Below, in pieces: positions 1 to 8,066 of a stretch of 64,000 bases of DNA. This DNA is from Lewinellaceae bacterium (GTDB lineage Bacteria; Bacteroidota; Bacteroidia; Chitinophagales; Saprospiraceae), in the NCBI GenBank assembly GCA_020636135.1, contig JACJYK010000003.1, positions 186,001 through 250,000 on the forward strand, written 5' to 3'. A program made the position numbers and the translations under genes. Each line of letters begins with the position of its first letter. Position 1 is the stretch's first letter. A model generated the notes under the pieces. It was not told the origin of the DNA and searched no databases. It was given only the letters and a program-made list of their open reading frames with translations.

Positions 1-1
1 T

Positions 2-1117
2 TCGGTCATCAACACGTTTGGATTCTTCCTGGCCCTGGCATTCCTGGCCGCCGGCTATGTCCTGTACCTTGAATTCAGCCGGATGGAAAAAGCAGGTATC
101 CTGCATTTTCAAACACGCGAGATTGTTGTCGGTGAAAAACCACAGACCGGGGACATTATCTGGAATGGCGTACTGGGATTCGTCCTCGGGTACAAACTGA
201 TCTACCTCTTTCAGCATTACCGGGAAGTGGAGGGTGATGTAGCATCACTGATCTTTTCAGGCAAAGGAAACTGGGGTGCCGGTATACTGCTGGCCATCGC
301 TTTCGCTGCTTACCGCTACTGGGATGTCAACCGGCGAGCGCTGCCCAAGCCTGAGCGCAAAACCGTCAAGATCTATCCGCATGACATGGTTGGAGATATC
401 GCGATCACGGCAGCGGTCAGCGGGATCATCGGAGCGAAAGTTTTTGCACTTTTTGAAGGCCCCAATTCCTTTTCACACTTTATCCAAGATCCCCTGGGGC
501 AGCTGTTTTCCGGAGCTGGATTAGCTATCTATGGTGGTTTGATCGTTGCTTTCACGGTAGTGTTCTGGTATGTGCGTAAGCGTGGATTACCAGTCATCCG
601 GGTCATGGACGCTGCAGCGCCGGCGATGATCATGGGTTATGCAGTCGGACGTCTGGGCTGCCAGTTTGCCGGAGACGGTGACTGGGGCATCGCCAATACG
701 GCTGCCAAGCCAGGCTGGTTTTTTCTGCCAGATTGGGCCTGGGCTTACGATTATCCCCGCAATGTGCTGAATGATGGCATTCCCATTGATGGTTGCATCG
801 GTCACTATTGTCATCATCTGGCGACTCCGGTATTTCCTACACCCCTCTACGAGGTCATCGCATCCCTGATTATCTTCGGGATACTTTGGTTATTGAGAAA
901 ACGGATATCAATTCCGGGTATGATCTTTTTTATCTACTGTATCCTGAATGGCATCGAGCGCTTTTTCATTGAAAAAATCCGTGTCAATGAAACCATGCAT
1001 GTACTCGGTATGGAAGCCAGCCAGGCTGAGATCATCTCGACGCTGGTTTTTGCATTGGGAGTTATCGGAGCAATTCTTCTGTGGCAGCGAAGCCGGTCAA
1101 AACCCGTTGCTTCCTAG
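2..1117 (+). CDS. lgt: Prolipoprotein diacylglyceryl transferase (5' end cut off by window)
   Basis: Transfers a diacylglyceryl group from phosphatidylglycerol to the lipobox cysteine of prolipoproteins at the inner membrane. The frame is open from base 2, so the start lies upstream; the first visible residues (VINTFGFFLALAFLAAGY) already form a membrane helix, so a start at the ATG at 83 would cut through the protein. Several further hydrophobic helices follow. The signature is GRLGCQFAGDGDWG, at bases about 645-690, the Bacteroidota version of the Lgt motif around the catalytic Arg/Gly region. A conserved ERFFIEKIRVNE stretch sits before the last helix. Lipoprotein substrates are predicted elsewhere in this window (M16 and M15 peptidases, DUF4270). 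The identification rests on motif recognition and is fairly firm. Confidence 0.88.
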   Translation, partial: SVINTFGFFLALAFLAAGYVLYLEFSRMEKAGILHFQTREIVVGEKPQTGDIIWNGVLGFVLGYKLIYLFQHYREVEGDVASLIFSGKGNWGAGILLAIAFAAYRYWDVNRRALPKPERKTVKIYPHDMVGDIAITAAVSGIIGAKVFALFEGPNSFSHFIQDPLGQLFSGAGLAIYGGLIVAFTVVFWYVRKRGLPVIRVMDAAAPAMIMGYAVGRLGCQFAGDGDWGIANTAAKPGWFFLPDWAWAYDYPRNVLNDGIPIDGCIGHYCHHLATPVFPTPLYEVIASLIIFGILWLLRKRISIPGMIFFIYCILNGIERFFIEKIRVNETMHVLGMEASQAEIISTLVFALGVIGAILLWQRSRSKPVAS

Positions 1118-1144
1118 GCAAGTTCTCGGCAGCTAATCCCTGAC

Positions 1145-2161
1145 CTAATTTTTCGGCCAGGCCATGCAGTCCTTCGTAAATATCTGATTGGACCGGCGCT
1201 CATCACGGATCAAATCAAAGCCATCTTCCAGATAAAGCCTCATCTGCTTTTTATCGCGTTCTCCCAATCCCGGGCAAGCATCGATTTCATCATACATGGT
1301 GTTTTCTTTGGCCAGTAGAATTTCCCTGGCATCCCGGACCTGACCTTCACTCAGGCAATAGCTGCGATTGTACCGTTCCGTCACTTTTTTAATGGGTAAA
1401 CTTTCATGTGGTACAGCATATGAAGCATTGACTAGTCCGGAATAATCAAAATCGTAAGGAACTGGATAAGGCAGTTGGTTTTCCGTGCGAATAATGCTCA
1501 TGTTGTGTTGATTTCCGATTGCCCAATCGGTATTTCCAATCACATACTGAAACACGGTGATGACACTTAGCAAGGTAGAATCCATGATCTTATTCAGGGT
1601 TATTTTGGGTTCATACATCTGTCCGTGCAAATTGGCGGCAAGTTCTTCCTCTGGTTCGATCAGAAAGCCCATGCGGGTATAGGTTGCTTTGGGTTTGGTG
1701 ATGTCCACATACGTGATAGGTACCATCTGGGTGCGGAAGGAGATATCCGTCAGTGTCCGGTAAAGACCATAGATGAGGTATTCTTTCCACAGCAACGCCT
1801 CATAATCATCGGTGTTTCGGCAACAGTTCACCAGCTTTACCGTGTTCGGTTCTGGAATATGGAGTGTTTTTTTTGAGAATTTTAACTTAATGGGAGGATA
1901 ATAACAAATGGACTGTCGCGAATTACCCCGTGCTCGCAGTTCAATATCAAAGGTATCTGTACCATTATCCATCTCCAGGATCAACTGACCGTTCTGATAG
2001 ATCTCCTTGGACTTATCTTTGATCAGTTTACGGAAATCGGTTTGGATGGTCATGGCCTTAACCGTTGTGTCGGTTATGCGGTCGTAAATGTAATTTTGCG
2101 AATAACCAGCCAGTGTGATCAGTGTAAGCAGCAATACCAAACCATATCGGATCATAATCAT
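1145..2161 (-). CDS. Secreted CotH-like (atypical kinase fold) protein
   Basis: A 338-residue protein with an N-terminal signal peptide ending near ITLAGYSQ (residues 1-22), so probably periplasmic or surface exposed. The layout matches the CotH/H family: ELRARGNSR at about 75-82, IKLKFSKK at 91-98, a middle segment ending in MGFLIEPEEELA, then a catalytic-like NTDWAIGNQHNMSI (210-223) and PYDFDYSG (235-242), which resemble the CotH D-x-x-x-N and DFD metal/ATP-binding elements. CotH proteins are protein kinases in spore coats; functions in Bacteroidota are mostly unknown. The gene starts 6 bp after the stop of the upstream glycosyltransferase, so the two are probably co-transcribed. The fold call is by eye; the substrate is unknown. 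Confidence 0.55.
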   Translation of the reverse strand: MIMIRYGLVLLLTLITLAGYSQNYIYDRITDTTVKAMTIQTDFRKLIKDKSKEIYQNGQLILEMDNGTDTFDIELRARGNSRQSICYYPPIKLKFSKKTLHIPEPNTVKLVNCCRNTDDYEALLWKEYLIYGLYRTLTDISFRTQMVPITYVDITKPKATYTRMGFLIEPEEELAANLHGQMYEPKITLNKIMDSTLLSVITVFQYVIGNTDWAIGNQHNMSIIRTENQLPYPVPYDFDYSGLVNASYAVPHESLPIKKVTERYNRSYCLSEGQVRDAREILLAKENTMYDEIDACPGLGERDKKQMRLYLEDGFDLIRDERRSNQIFTKDCMAWPKN

Positions 2162-2167
2162 TCTGAA

Positions 2168-3295
2168 TTACCGTCCACTTAAATTAAGTAATTCCTGATA
2201 AATCAAAGCAGCAGACCTATCCCAGCTAAATTTTGCTACCTGTTTATCAACCTTATTAATCCAAGTTAAATCCTCCGGATTGTGATCCACAGCCCGGACC
2301 ATGCCATCGCAGATCGATGTTGTCAGTAATGGATCAACGTAGACCGCAGCATCACCGCCTACTTCAGGTAAAGATGACGTGCCGGAGATAACCGGAAGGG
2401 TATGGCAGGACAAGGCTTCCAGGACTGGCATTCCGAAACCTTCCAACAGGGATGGATAAACCAACGCAATTGCTCCCCGGAACAATGCTGCCATCCGTTC
2501 ATCCGGTATCATCCCGGTAAGATGAATGTATCCCCGGAAGGGATGCTGTTCCAGCTTCGTTTTAATCGAGGCAGCATTCCATGCCATACGTCCGGCAAGG
2601 ACAAGATGAATATCCCGGGTATCCTTTTCCTTGAAGAGTCGGAAAGCATCCAGAAAGCGTTCAATATTTTTGCGGGGATGCATGGACCCGACATATAAGA
2701 AATAGGGCTTACCATCCGACACCTGGTCCCGGATAGCCTGGTTTTGGGAGGGATCTGCGGAATGAAATACCGGCCTGCATCCATTGTAGGCAACAGTAAC
2801 CTGATCTGCAGGCAACCCAAATTGCGTAGTCAGGTCTTTTTTGGAATATTCGGACACGGTTATCAGGTGATTCGCCCGCCGGATGTATCTGGGCATCATC
2901 AGCTGGTAATAGGTACGCATCAGAAATGGTATGTGCTCCGGAAAGTGAAGGTAAGCGAGGTCATGTATGGTCAACAGAGTAGGTATTTGCGTCCGCAAAG
3001 ACAAAAAGCCATCGGTTGAATAAAAAACATCCGGTTTGATCCTGTCCAATGCCCGGCAGACGGACCATTCAAACCAGATGAAAAACAATACCGGGTGCCG
3101 GGCGGGAGGAGCAAGGACCACGGGATGTACATTGGGGCCAAATAAAAACTTGCGGTGGCAGGGTCTGTCAAAGAAAAAATAGAACGAATCTTCCTGATGG
3201 GAGGCTACCATGCGGCGCAGGATCTCGTAGGTATGCCAGCCGATACCTTCCAGTTTATTGTCCAGGAGAAGCCGGGTATTAACTGCAATTTTCAT
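2168..3295 (-). CDS. Family 4 glycosyltransferase (GT-B fold)
   Basis: A 375-residue retaining glycosyltransferase of the GT4 type. The N-terminal half carries the acceptor-side Rossmann domain (MKIAVNTRLLL, then EGIGWHTYEILRRM). The C-terminal half opens with the usual YFLYVGSMHPRKNIERFLDAF segment and contains the EGFGMPVLEAL (E-x7-E) nucleotide-sugar site near residue 290. It probably transfers a sugar to a cell-surface glycan or a small acceptor in the cytoplasm; donor and acceptor cannot be told from sequence. It leads a two-gene unit with the CotH-like gene 6 bp downstream. A TAAGTTTG promoter element lies 24 bp upstream of the start. Confidence 0.85.
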   Translation of the reverse strand: MKIAVNTRLLLDNKLEGIGWHTYEILRRMVASHQEDSFYFFFDRPCHRKFLFGPNVHPVVLAPPARHPVLFFIWFEWSVCRALDRIKPDVFYSTDGFLSLRTQIPTLLTIHDLAYLHFPEHIPFLMRTYYQLMMPRYIRRANHLITVSEYSKKDLTTQFGLPADQVTVAYNGCRPVFHSADPSQNQAIRDQVSDGKPYFLYVGSMHPRKNIERFLDAFRLFKEKDTRDIHLVLAGRMAWNAASIKTKLEQHPFRGYIHLTGMIPDERMAALFRGAIALVYPSLLEGFGMPVLEALSCHTLPVISGTSSLPEVGGDAAVYVDPLLTTSICDGMVRAVDHNPEDLTWINKVDKQVAKFSWDRSAALIYQELLNLSGR

Positions 3296-3318
3296 TACCT
3301 TTCCACTGCATTACAGGC

Positions 3319-3343
3319 CAAACTTAAGAAACCGGAAGGTAAC
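3319..3343 (-). promoter_or_regulatory. Bacteroidota-type promoter for the GT4 / CotH-like genes
   Basis: On the minus strand TTTG is followed after 17 bases by TAAGTTTG (plus-strand 3319-3326), matching the Bacteroidota -33 TTTG / -7 TAnnTTTG pair, although the spacing is slightly short. It lies in the 80-bp divergent gap to nadB and points at the glycosyltransferase. Confidence 0.5.
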
Positions 3344-3375
3344 CAAATTCACACCACGAAAGCACTTTATCCGTC

Positions 3376-4980
3376 ATGACACACACATCCGATGTACTTA
3401 TTTTAGGTTCCGGCGTTGCCGGGTTGAGCGTGGCAATCAAGCTTGCAATGTTGCGCCCAGATCTGAACATTCAGGTACTCACCAAAACGGACGATAACGA
3501 AAGCAACACCCGATATGCCCAGGGTGGGGTAGCTGCAGTGTGGGATTTCGAAAAGGATACCTATGAAAAACACATCGCGGATACGCTGGATGCCGGTGAT
3601 GGATTGTGTGATCTGAGTGTAGTAGAAATCGTGGTGACTGAAGGGCCTGAGCGTGTCAAGGAGATTATTGGATGGGGTACCCGCTTCGATAAAAACCAGG
3701 AAAATGACTACGATCTGGGTCGCGAAGGCGGGCATACCGAAAACCGGATCCTGCACTATAAGGACCTGACCGGATGGGAGATCCAGCGGGCGTTGCTAGA
3801 GAAAGCGGCTACCTTACCGAACATCGTCATTCATGAGCACTTCTTTGCCATCAACTTGCTGACACAGCACCACCTGGGATACAACATTACCCGGGCTACG
3901 CCCAATATATCCTGTTACGGCGTTTACGCCCTTAACAAGAAAAGCCACCATATTGAGACTTTCATCGCTAAAAAGACGGTGTTATGTACCGGCGGCGCCG
4001 GACAGATCTATCGCAATACAACGAACCCAACCATTGCTTCCGGTGACGGCATTGCCATGATGTACCGGGCTAAAGGCCGCATCGCCAATATGGAATTTGT
4101 CCAGTTTCATCCGACCGCTCTGTTCAACCCGGCCGGTGAAAACCCGGACTTTCTGGTCTCAGAAGCAGTAAGAGGTTTCGGTGCTATCCTGAAAACCAAA
4201 GACGGCAAGGAGTTTATGCAGCGGTATGACCCGAGAAAATCCCTGGCACCCCGGGATATTGTCGCACGGGCCATTGACAATGAAATGAAGGTACGCGGGG
4301 ACGATTACGTCTGCCTGGACTGCACTCACCTGGATAAAGAAGCATTCATCAACCATTTTCCGACCATCTACGAAAAATGTAAAAGTATTGGCATCGACCC
4401 GATGAAGCAAATGATACCCGTGGTGCCGGCCTGCCACTATTTCTGCGGAGGCATCCTGATCGATACCATCGGCAAAACATCGCTGGATCATCTCTATGCG
4501 GCCGGTGAGTGCACCTGCTCCGGATTACATGGGGCCAACCGCCTGGCTTCAAACTCGCTTCTGGAGGGATTGGTGTTTGGTGATCGTATCGCCCAGGACA
4601 TCGCGCAAAACATCGATGATACAGCCCTCCAGACGGAAATTCCGGAGTGGAACGCCGAAGGAACCACGGCACCGAATGAAATGGTTCTCATCACCCAGAG
4701 CTGGAAAGAGCTGAAGGAGATCATGAGTTCTTATGTCGGTATCGTCCGCAGCAACGTGCGGTGTAAACGGGCCATGGATCGTCTGGACTTGTTATTCAGG
4801 GAAACTGAAATGCTTTACAATACCTCCGTTTTGTCACCACAACTCTGTGAACTGCGCAACCTGATCACCATCGGGTACCTGGTCACCCGCTCGGCAAGTA
4901 TGCGGCGGGAAAGCCGCGGCCTGCACTTCACCACCGACTATCCGGATAAGCATCCCTTTTTGGAGTATACCTATCTATAA
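3376..4980 (+). CDS. nadB: L-aspartate oxidase
   Basis: Oxidises L-aspartate to iminoaspartate, the first step of de novo NAD synthesis, with FAD as cofactor. The 534 residues begin with the dinucleotide-binding motif GSGVAG (11-16). NTRYAQGGVAA, QFHPTALF, SEAVRGFGA, CHYFCGGI and GLHGANRLASNSLLEGLVFG follow in the order found in NadB and the related succinate dehydrogenase flavoproteins. The C-terminal helical domain ends with a Arg-rich stretch (RSASMRRESRGLHFT). Length is normal for NadB. The partners nadA and nadC are not in the window. It is divergent from the GT4 gene and followed by a short tandem repeat and a possible terminator. Confidence 0.96.
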   Translation: MTHTSDVLILGSGVAGLSVAIKLAMLRPDLNIQVLTKTDDNESNTRYAQGGVAAVWDFEKDTYEKHIADTLDAGDGLCDLSVVEIVVTEGPERVKEIIGWGTRFDKNQENDYDLGREGGHTENRILHYKDLTGWEIQRALLEKAATLPNIVIHEHFFAINLLTQHHLGYNITRATPNISCYGVYALNKKSHHIETFIAKKTVLCTGGAGQIYRNTTNPTIASGDGIAMMYRAKGRIANMEFVQFHPTALFNPAGENPDFLVSEAVRGFGAILKTKDGKEFMQRYDPRKSLAPRDIVARAIDNEMKVRGDDYVCLDCTHLDKEAFINHFPTIYEKCKSIGIDPMKQMIPVVPACHYFCGGILIDTIGKTSLDHLYAAGECTCSGLHGANRLASNSLLEGLVFGDRIAQDIAQNIDDTALQTEIPEWNAEGTTAPNEMVLITQSWKELKEIMSSYVGIVRSNVRCKRAMDRLDLLFRETEMLYNTSVLSPQLCELRNLITIGYLVTRSASMRRESRGLHFTTDYPDKHPFLEYTYL

Positions 4981-5021
4981 ATTTGAGATTTGAGATTTGA
5001 GATTTGAGATTTGAGATTTGA
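4981..5021. repeat. Tandem heptamer repeat ATTTGAG
   Basis: Five perfect copies of the 7-base unit ATTTGAG plus a partial sixth follow directly on the nadB stop codon. The following hundred bases are AT-rich and hold no gene. It is a simple-sequence tract likely to vary in copy number between strains. Confidence 0.9.
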
Positions 5022-5121
5022 TTGAATATTTTTTCTAAATAATGATGTTATTTTAGATAAATCATCTCTTATTTAAGATTTTGTATTAGATATTTACCGT
5101 TGATTGCTATAATCTTAGACG

Positions 5122-5147
5122 TTCATCCTACTGTTAGGATGAATTTT
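5122..5147 (+). terminator. Possible intrinsic terminator between nadB and recX
   Basis: A perfect 9-bp stem TTCATCCTA / TAGGATGAA around a CTGT loop, followed by TTTT. It is 140 bp after nadB and the T tract is short, so this is a weak call. It lies between convergent genes and could serve nadB. Confidence 0.4.
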
Positions 5148-5190
5148 GTATCTCAAATTGCCCATGTTCCGGAATTCGGACTTTTGTTCC

Positions 5191-5658
5191 TTATTCCTCA
5201 ATTTCCAGCGTTTCAACAGCGTTCCAGACGATGTCGTGTTCAAATCCCCGGCGACGCAGTGCATCATAGACTTTTTTCCTGATCTGGGGTGCCGGTAATC
5301 GGGAGGAAATGAAAGGTTGGGCTATTTTAGTGGCCTGATCCTGCGCTGACGTCCGGTATTCTTCCTCATCGATCTCCTGCCATGCTCTACGCATAATGTA
5401 GTCTGACAGTTCATGACGGGCCAGTTCACGGGCAATCTTTTCCCGGCCCCAGCCTTTCATCCGGAATTTTCCCCGAACAAAGCTCCGTGCAAACCGTTCC
5501 TCATTAAGGAAGTCCTGCTGGATGAGTTCTGTCAGGACAGACTCCAGGTCTGCACCATAGATCTTTAACTGGATAAGTTTTAACCTGACTTCAAGATGTG
5601 AACGGTCCTGTCCGGCACAATACCGGAGAATTTGCTGTTTTTTCTTCGGATCGATCAT
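5191..5658 (-). CDS. recX: Regulatory protein RecX
   Basis: A 155-residue protein made of the three-helix repeats of the RecX family, which binds RecA filaments and modulates recombination and the SOS response. Diagnostic pieces are the LIQQDFLNEERFARSFVRGKFRMKGWGREKI-type core around residues 64-94 (here FLNEERFARSFV and GWGREKIARELARH) and the C-terminal repeat RRRGFEHDIVWNAVE. Length is typical. No recA is nearby. It is divergent from the MscS gene, whose start is 50 bp away, and the short shared gap must hold both promoters. Confidence 0.88.
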   Translation of the reverse strand: MIDPKKKQQILRYCAGQDRSHLEVRLKLIQLKIYGADLESVLTELIQQDFLNEERFARSFVRGKFRMKGWGREKIARELARHELSDYIMRRAWQEIDEEEYRTSAQDQATKIAQPFISSRLPAPQIRKKVYDALRRRGFEHDIVWNAVETLEIEE

Positions 5659-5708
5659 AGATTGGGTTAGGACTTATTTGATTTGAAAACCTTAAAATTA
5701 ATGTATCA

Positions 5709-6515
5709 ATGAATTGGTTAAGTACCATCCAGGGATATATCCTGGATTATGCCCCGAAAGTCGTACTTGCGATCCTGGTCCTGATCATCGGATTCTGGAT
5801 CATCAACCGGATAACCCTGCTGGCCGAAAAACAGCTTGCCAAACAGGATGTCGACGACTCATTACAGGGTTTTCTTAAGTCGTTGATATCGATCGGGCTT
5901 AAGATCATGCTCATTTTCTCGGTTTTGGGCATGGTTGGGGTAGAAACCACTTCATTTATTGCAGTACTGGGAGCAGCCGGATTGGCCATCGGGTTGGCTT
6001 TACAGGGCAGTCTGGCAAATTTTGCTGCTGGCGTGCTGATCCTGTTCTTTAAACCCTACCGTACCGGTGATCTGGTCACACTGGACGGGCATACCGGTGT
6101 TGTTCAGGCAATCCAGATCTTCAATACCGTGCTGTTAACCCCGGATAACCGTAAGGTAATTATACCAAATGCCGTGGCCACCTCCGGAAGTATGATCAAT
6201 ATCAGTGGTCCCGGCAAAATCCGGGTGGATATGACGTTCGGGATCGGTTACAGCGACGATCTGGATCTGGCCCGTTCCGTGATCGAGCAGGTCAATGCTA
6301 AATGTCCTTACCTGTTGTCCGACCACAAGACGGATATTCTGGTGCATGATTTGGGTAACAGTTCCGTTAATTTTGCCGTCAGGCCGTGGTGCAGTAGCAG
6401 CGATTACTGGAACACTTATTTCTACTTCCAGGAAAACATCAAGAAGGCTTTTGACCGGGAAGGTGTCAGCATACCATTCCCACAGATGGACGTTCACCTG
6501 AATCAGAATGCCTGA
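5709..6515 (+). CDS. mscS: Small-conductance mechanosensitive channel (MscS type)
   Basis: A 268-residue inner-membrane channel of minimal MscS size that would open under membrane tension to release solutes during osmotic downshock. Two N-terminal helices (around 15-35 and 55-80) precede the pore helix GAAGLAIGLALQGSLANFAAG with its Gly/Ala packing pattern, followed by the FKPYRTGDLV entry to the cytoplasmic beta domain. The C-terminal vestibule (VRPWCSSSDYW..) is complete. Its last 13 bases overlap the 3' end of the convergent HAD gene. Identification is solid. Confidence 0.93.
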   Translation: MNWLSTIQGYILDYAPKVVLAILVLIIGFWIINRITLLAEKQLAKQDVDDSLQGFLKSLISIGLKIMLIFSVLGMVGVETTSFIAVLGAAGLAIGLALQGSLANFAAGVLILFFKPYRTGDLVTLDGHTGVVQAIQIFNTVLLTPDNRKVIIPNAVATSGSMINISGPGKIRVDMTFGIGYSDDLDLARSVIEQVNAKCPYLLSDHKTDILVHDLGNSSVNFAVRPWCSSSDYWNTYFYFQENIKKAFDREGVSIPFPQMDVHLNQNA

Positions 6516-7147
6516 AGCCTGAGTCCCATCTGAATCAATTGCCGGCGTAAGGAGATTTCCGGATCGATCAGTTTGCTTTGTAAGCCGGCCTGAATAGCAC
6601 CATCGACATTTTCCGGCTTATCGTCGAGAAAAAGGGTTTCATATCCTCTCAAATGATGCTGGTCCAGAATATACTGGTATCCGGCAGTATCCGGCTTCAG
6701 AAAGCCAATTTCCTGCGAATAATAGGCACCTTCAAAGTACCGCGTGTTGAAGTCCGGAATGCCGTGTTCCCGTTCAAAGTGCCGCATACACCAATCGTAA
6801 TGGATCTCATTATTATTGCTGTACAGAAACAACCGGTAGGATTGTTTTAATTCGTCCAGAACGCGAAAGCTATCTTCGGGCATACCCACCAGCATGGAAT
6901 TCCAGGCGCGGATCACATCCAGAGCCTGTTTGGTATGGTCGCAAAAAGAAAGCACCCCGTTGATGAAAAGGGATGTGCTGATCTTGCCGGTATCAAACTT
7001 ATGTATGGTAGGATAAATGTCCTGCATTCCATTTGGATGCAACAGGTTTGCCATTTGCTGCTGCCACCTGGGATAATCCAGGGTGAAAAGGACATTCCCC
7101 AGATCGAAGATGATGTTTTTAATGGGTGTACTACCTGACTCCATCAT
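6503..7147 (-). CDS. HAD-superfamily phosphatase (YihX-like, subfamily IA)
   Basis: A 214-residue cytoplasmic phosphohydrolase. Motif I is IIFDLGNVLF (about 13-22): the nucleophile Asp is present but the usual second Asp is Gly, as in the DxGNV subgroup that includes the E. coli sugar-phosphate phosphatase YihX. Motif II is LFLYSNNN, the conserved Lys lies in GFLKPD, and motif IV is LFLDDKPENV. The cap is the helical type. The substrate is unknown; sugar phosphates are likely by family. The 3' end overlaps mscS by 13 bp on the other strand. An exact TATGTTTG -7 element is 18 bp upstream of the start. Confidence 0.85.
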   Translation of the reverse strand: MMESGSTPIKNIIFDLGNVLFTLDYPRWQQQMANLLHPNGMQDIYPTIHKFDTGKISTSLFINGVLSFCDHTKQALDVIRAWNSMLVGMPEDSFRVLDELKQSYRLFLYSNNNEIHYDWCMRHFEREHGIPDFNTRYFEGAYYSQEIGFLKPDTAGYQYILDQHHLRGYETLFLDDKPENVDGAIQAGLQSKLIDPEISLRRQLIQMGLRLQAF

Positions 7148-7164
7148 GACTTACTGCTTATCGC

Positions 7165-7172
7165 CAAACATA
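7165..7172 (-). promoter_or_regulatory. -7 promoter element for the HAD gene
   Basis: TATGTTTG on the minus strand, an exact TAnnTTTG match, 18 bp upstream of the HAD phosphatase start. No convincing TTTG at -33. Confidence 0.45.
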
Positions 7173-7215
7173 CAAATAATTGACTGTGTACCCCTGGTAA
7201 ATCTGGTGTCTCTGG

Positions 7216-7230
7216 TACCGCTCAGCGGTA
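7216..7230. other. Short perfect palindrome in a gene-free stretch
   Basis: TACCGCT-C-AGCGGTA, a 7-bp perfect inverted repeat about one base. It lies in the otherwise featureless 7148-7385 stretch (AT-rich in its second half). It may be an operator half-site pair or chance; nothing in the flanks decides this. Confidence 0.35.
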
Positions 7231-7385
7231 TCCATGGTTTGGCTTAGCATCATTTTCCTGAATAAGGATGTTTTGTAGAACATACATCTACATTATTATA
7301 TGAATTCAACTATTTATGCTAATATTTTGCCTTTATAAGGAAATTATAACTAATATAATTAGACCAATTTGTGCAAAACTCAAAG

Positions 7386-7419
7386 AAAAAAGGCGTCCAA
7401 TCATACATTGAACGCCTTT
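7386..7419 (-). terminator. Intrinsic terminator of the tRNA gene
   Basis: Downstream of the minus-strand tRNA, a 13-bp stem (AAAGGCGTTCAAT / ATTGGACGCCTTT, one G-T pair) with a 5-base loop is followed by further Ts on the minus strand. A typical rho-independent terminator 10 bases after the tRNA 3' end. Confidence 0.85.
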
Positions 7420-7428
7420 ACAAGCTAG

Positions 7429-7502
7429 TGGGCCCACCAGGGCTCGAACCTGGGACCCCCTGATTATGAGTCAGATGCTCTAACCGGCTGAGCTATGGGC
7501 CC
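7429..7502 (-). tRNA. tRNA with CAU anticodon (Ile2 more likely than elongator Met)
   Basis: A 74-base cloverleaf on the minus strand. The acceptor stem is GGGCCCA / TGGGCCC with A73. The D arm is GCTC...GAGC, the anticodon stem TCTGA / TCAGG with loop CTCATAA, and the T arm CCAGG-TTCGAGC-CCTGG. The 3' CCA is not encoded (ACTAG follows). CAU can be elongator Met or, after lysidine modification of C34 by TilS, Ile2. The C4-G69 and C5-G68 pairs agree with known E. coli TilS determinants, which favours Ile2. It is not an initiator: position 1 G pairs with C72. The terminator follows and an exact TAACTTTG promoter element precedes it. Confidence 0.95.
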
Positions 7503-7511
7503 GAAGCGGAG

Positions 7512-7519
7512 CAAAGTTA
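7512..7519 (-). promoter_or_regulatory. -7 promoter element for the tRNA
   Basis: TAACTTTG on the minus strand, an exact TAnnTTTG match, 10 bp upstream of the tRNA 5' end. A TTTACC about 20 bases further upstream could be the -33 element. The spacing predicts a leader of only a few bases. Confidence 0.6.
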
Positions 7520-7623
7520 GAATTTTCCGGATAGGTAAACAAGCACCGCGGAATACATCTTGAATCCGCCCTATTCCTTGATTTACTCAGCTTTTGTACC
7601 TTAAACCAGTCAATGCATAATTT

Positions 7624-7983
7624 ATGGCTTACGATGAGTTTATTGCTGACCGGATCCGGCAGGCTTTCAACGATCAGGGTGCCCGGTATACCGAAAAGAA
7701 AATGATGGGCGGATTATGTTTTCTGGTCGATGATAAAATGTGTTGTGGTATCCACCTGGATAAGAAATACGGTGATCACCTGTTAATGGCCCGGATCGGT
7801 GAAGAAGCTTATGCGCGGGCCATTAAAGACCCGCATTGCCTTCCCATGGATTTTACCGGCCGGCCCATGAAAGGTTATGTTTTTGTCACCTCCGCCGGCT
7901 TTGATCAGGATGAGGCTCTGGCCCGTTGGATAAAACTCGTACTTGATTTCAATCCTCTTGCTAAATCTAGCAAACGAACGTAG
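7624..7983 (+). CDS. TfoX N-terminal domain protein
   Basis: A 119-residue stand-alone TfoX-N domain. Family features are the opening ADRIRQAFND, the KKMMGGLCFLVDDKMCCGI core (here KMMGGLCFLVDDKMC), and the C-terminal GRPMKGYVFV. In gamma-proteobacteria this domain is part of the Sxy/TfoX competence regulator. Stand-alone copies are widespread in Bacteroidota and have no established role; they are often annotated as RNA methyltransferase or competence proteins without evidence. It appears to be a single gene. Confidence 0.85.
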   Translation: MAYDEFIADRIRQAFNDQGARYTEKKMMGGLCFLVDDKMCCGIHLDKKYGDHLLMARIGEEAYARAIKDPHCLPMDFTGRPMKGYVFVTSAGFDQDEALARWIKLVLDFNPLAKSSKRT

Positions 7984-8066
7984 GCACAAGCTATCTGGCT
8001 TTTACCAGCTATCCTGTTGTAAATTTCGGGCAAATGCGTACTTTTTGTCAGCAAAAACCGAAACGG

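Noticed and set aside
4981..5021. Possible CRISPR-like repeat
   Set aside because: Seven-base units with no spacers and no cas genes; a simple tandem repeat.
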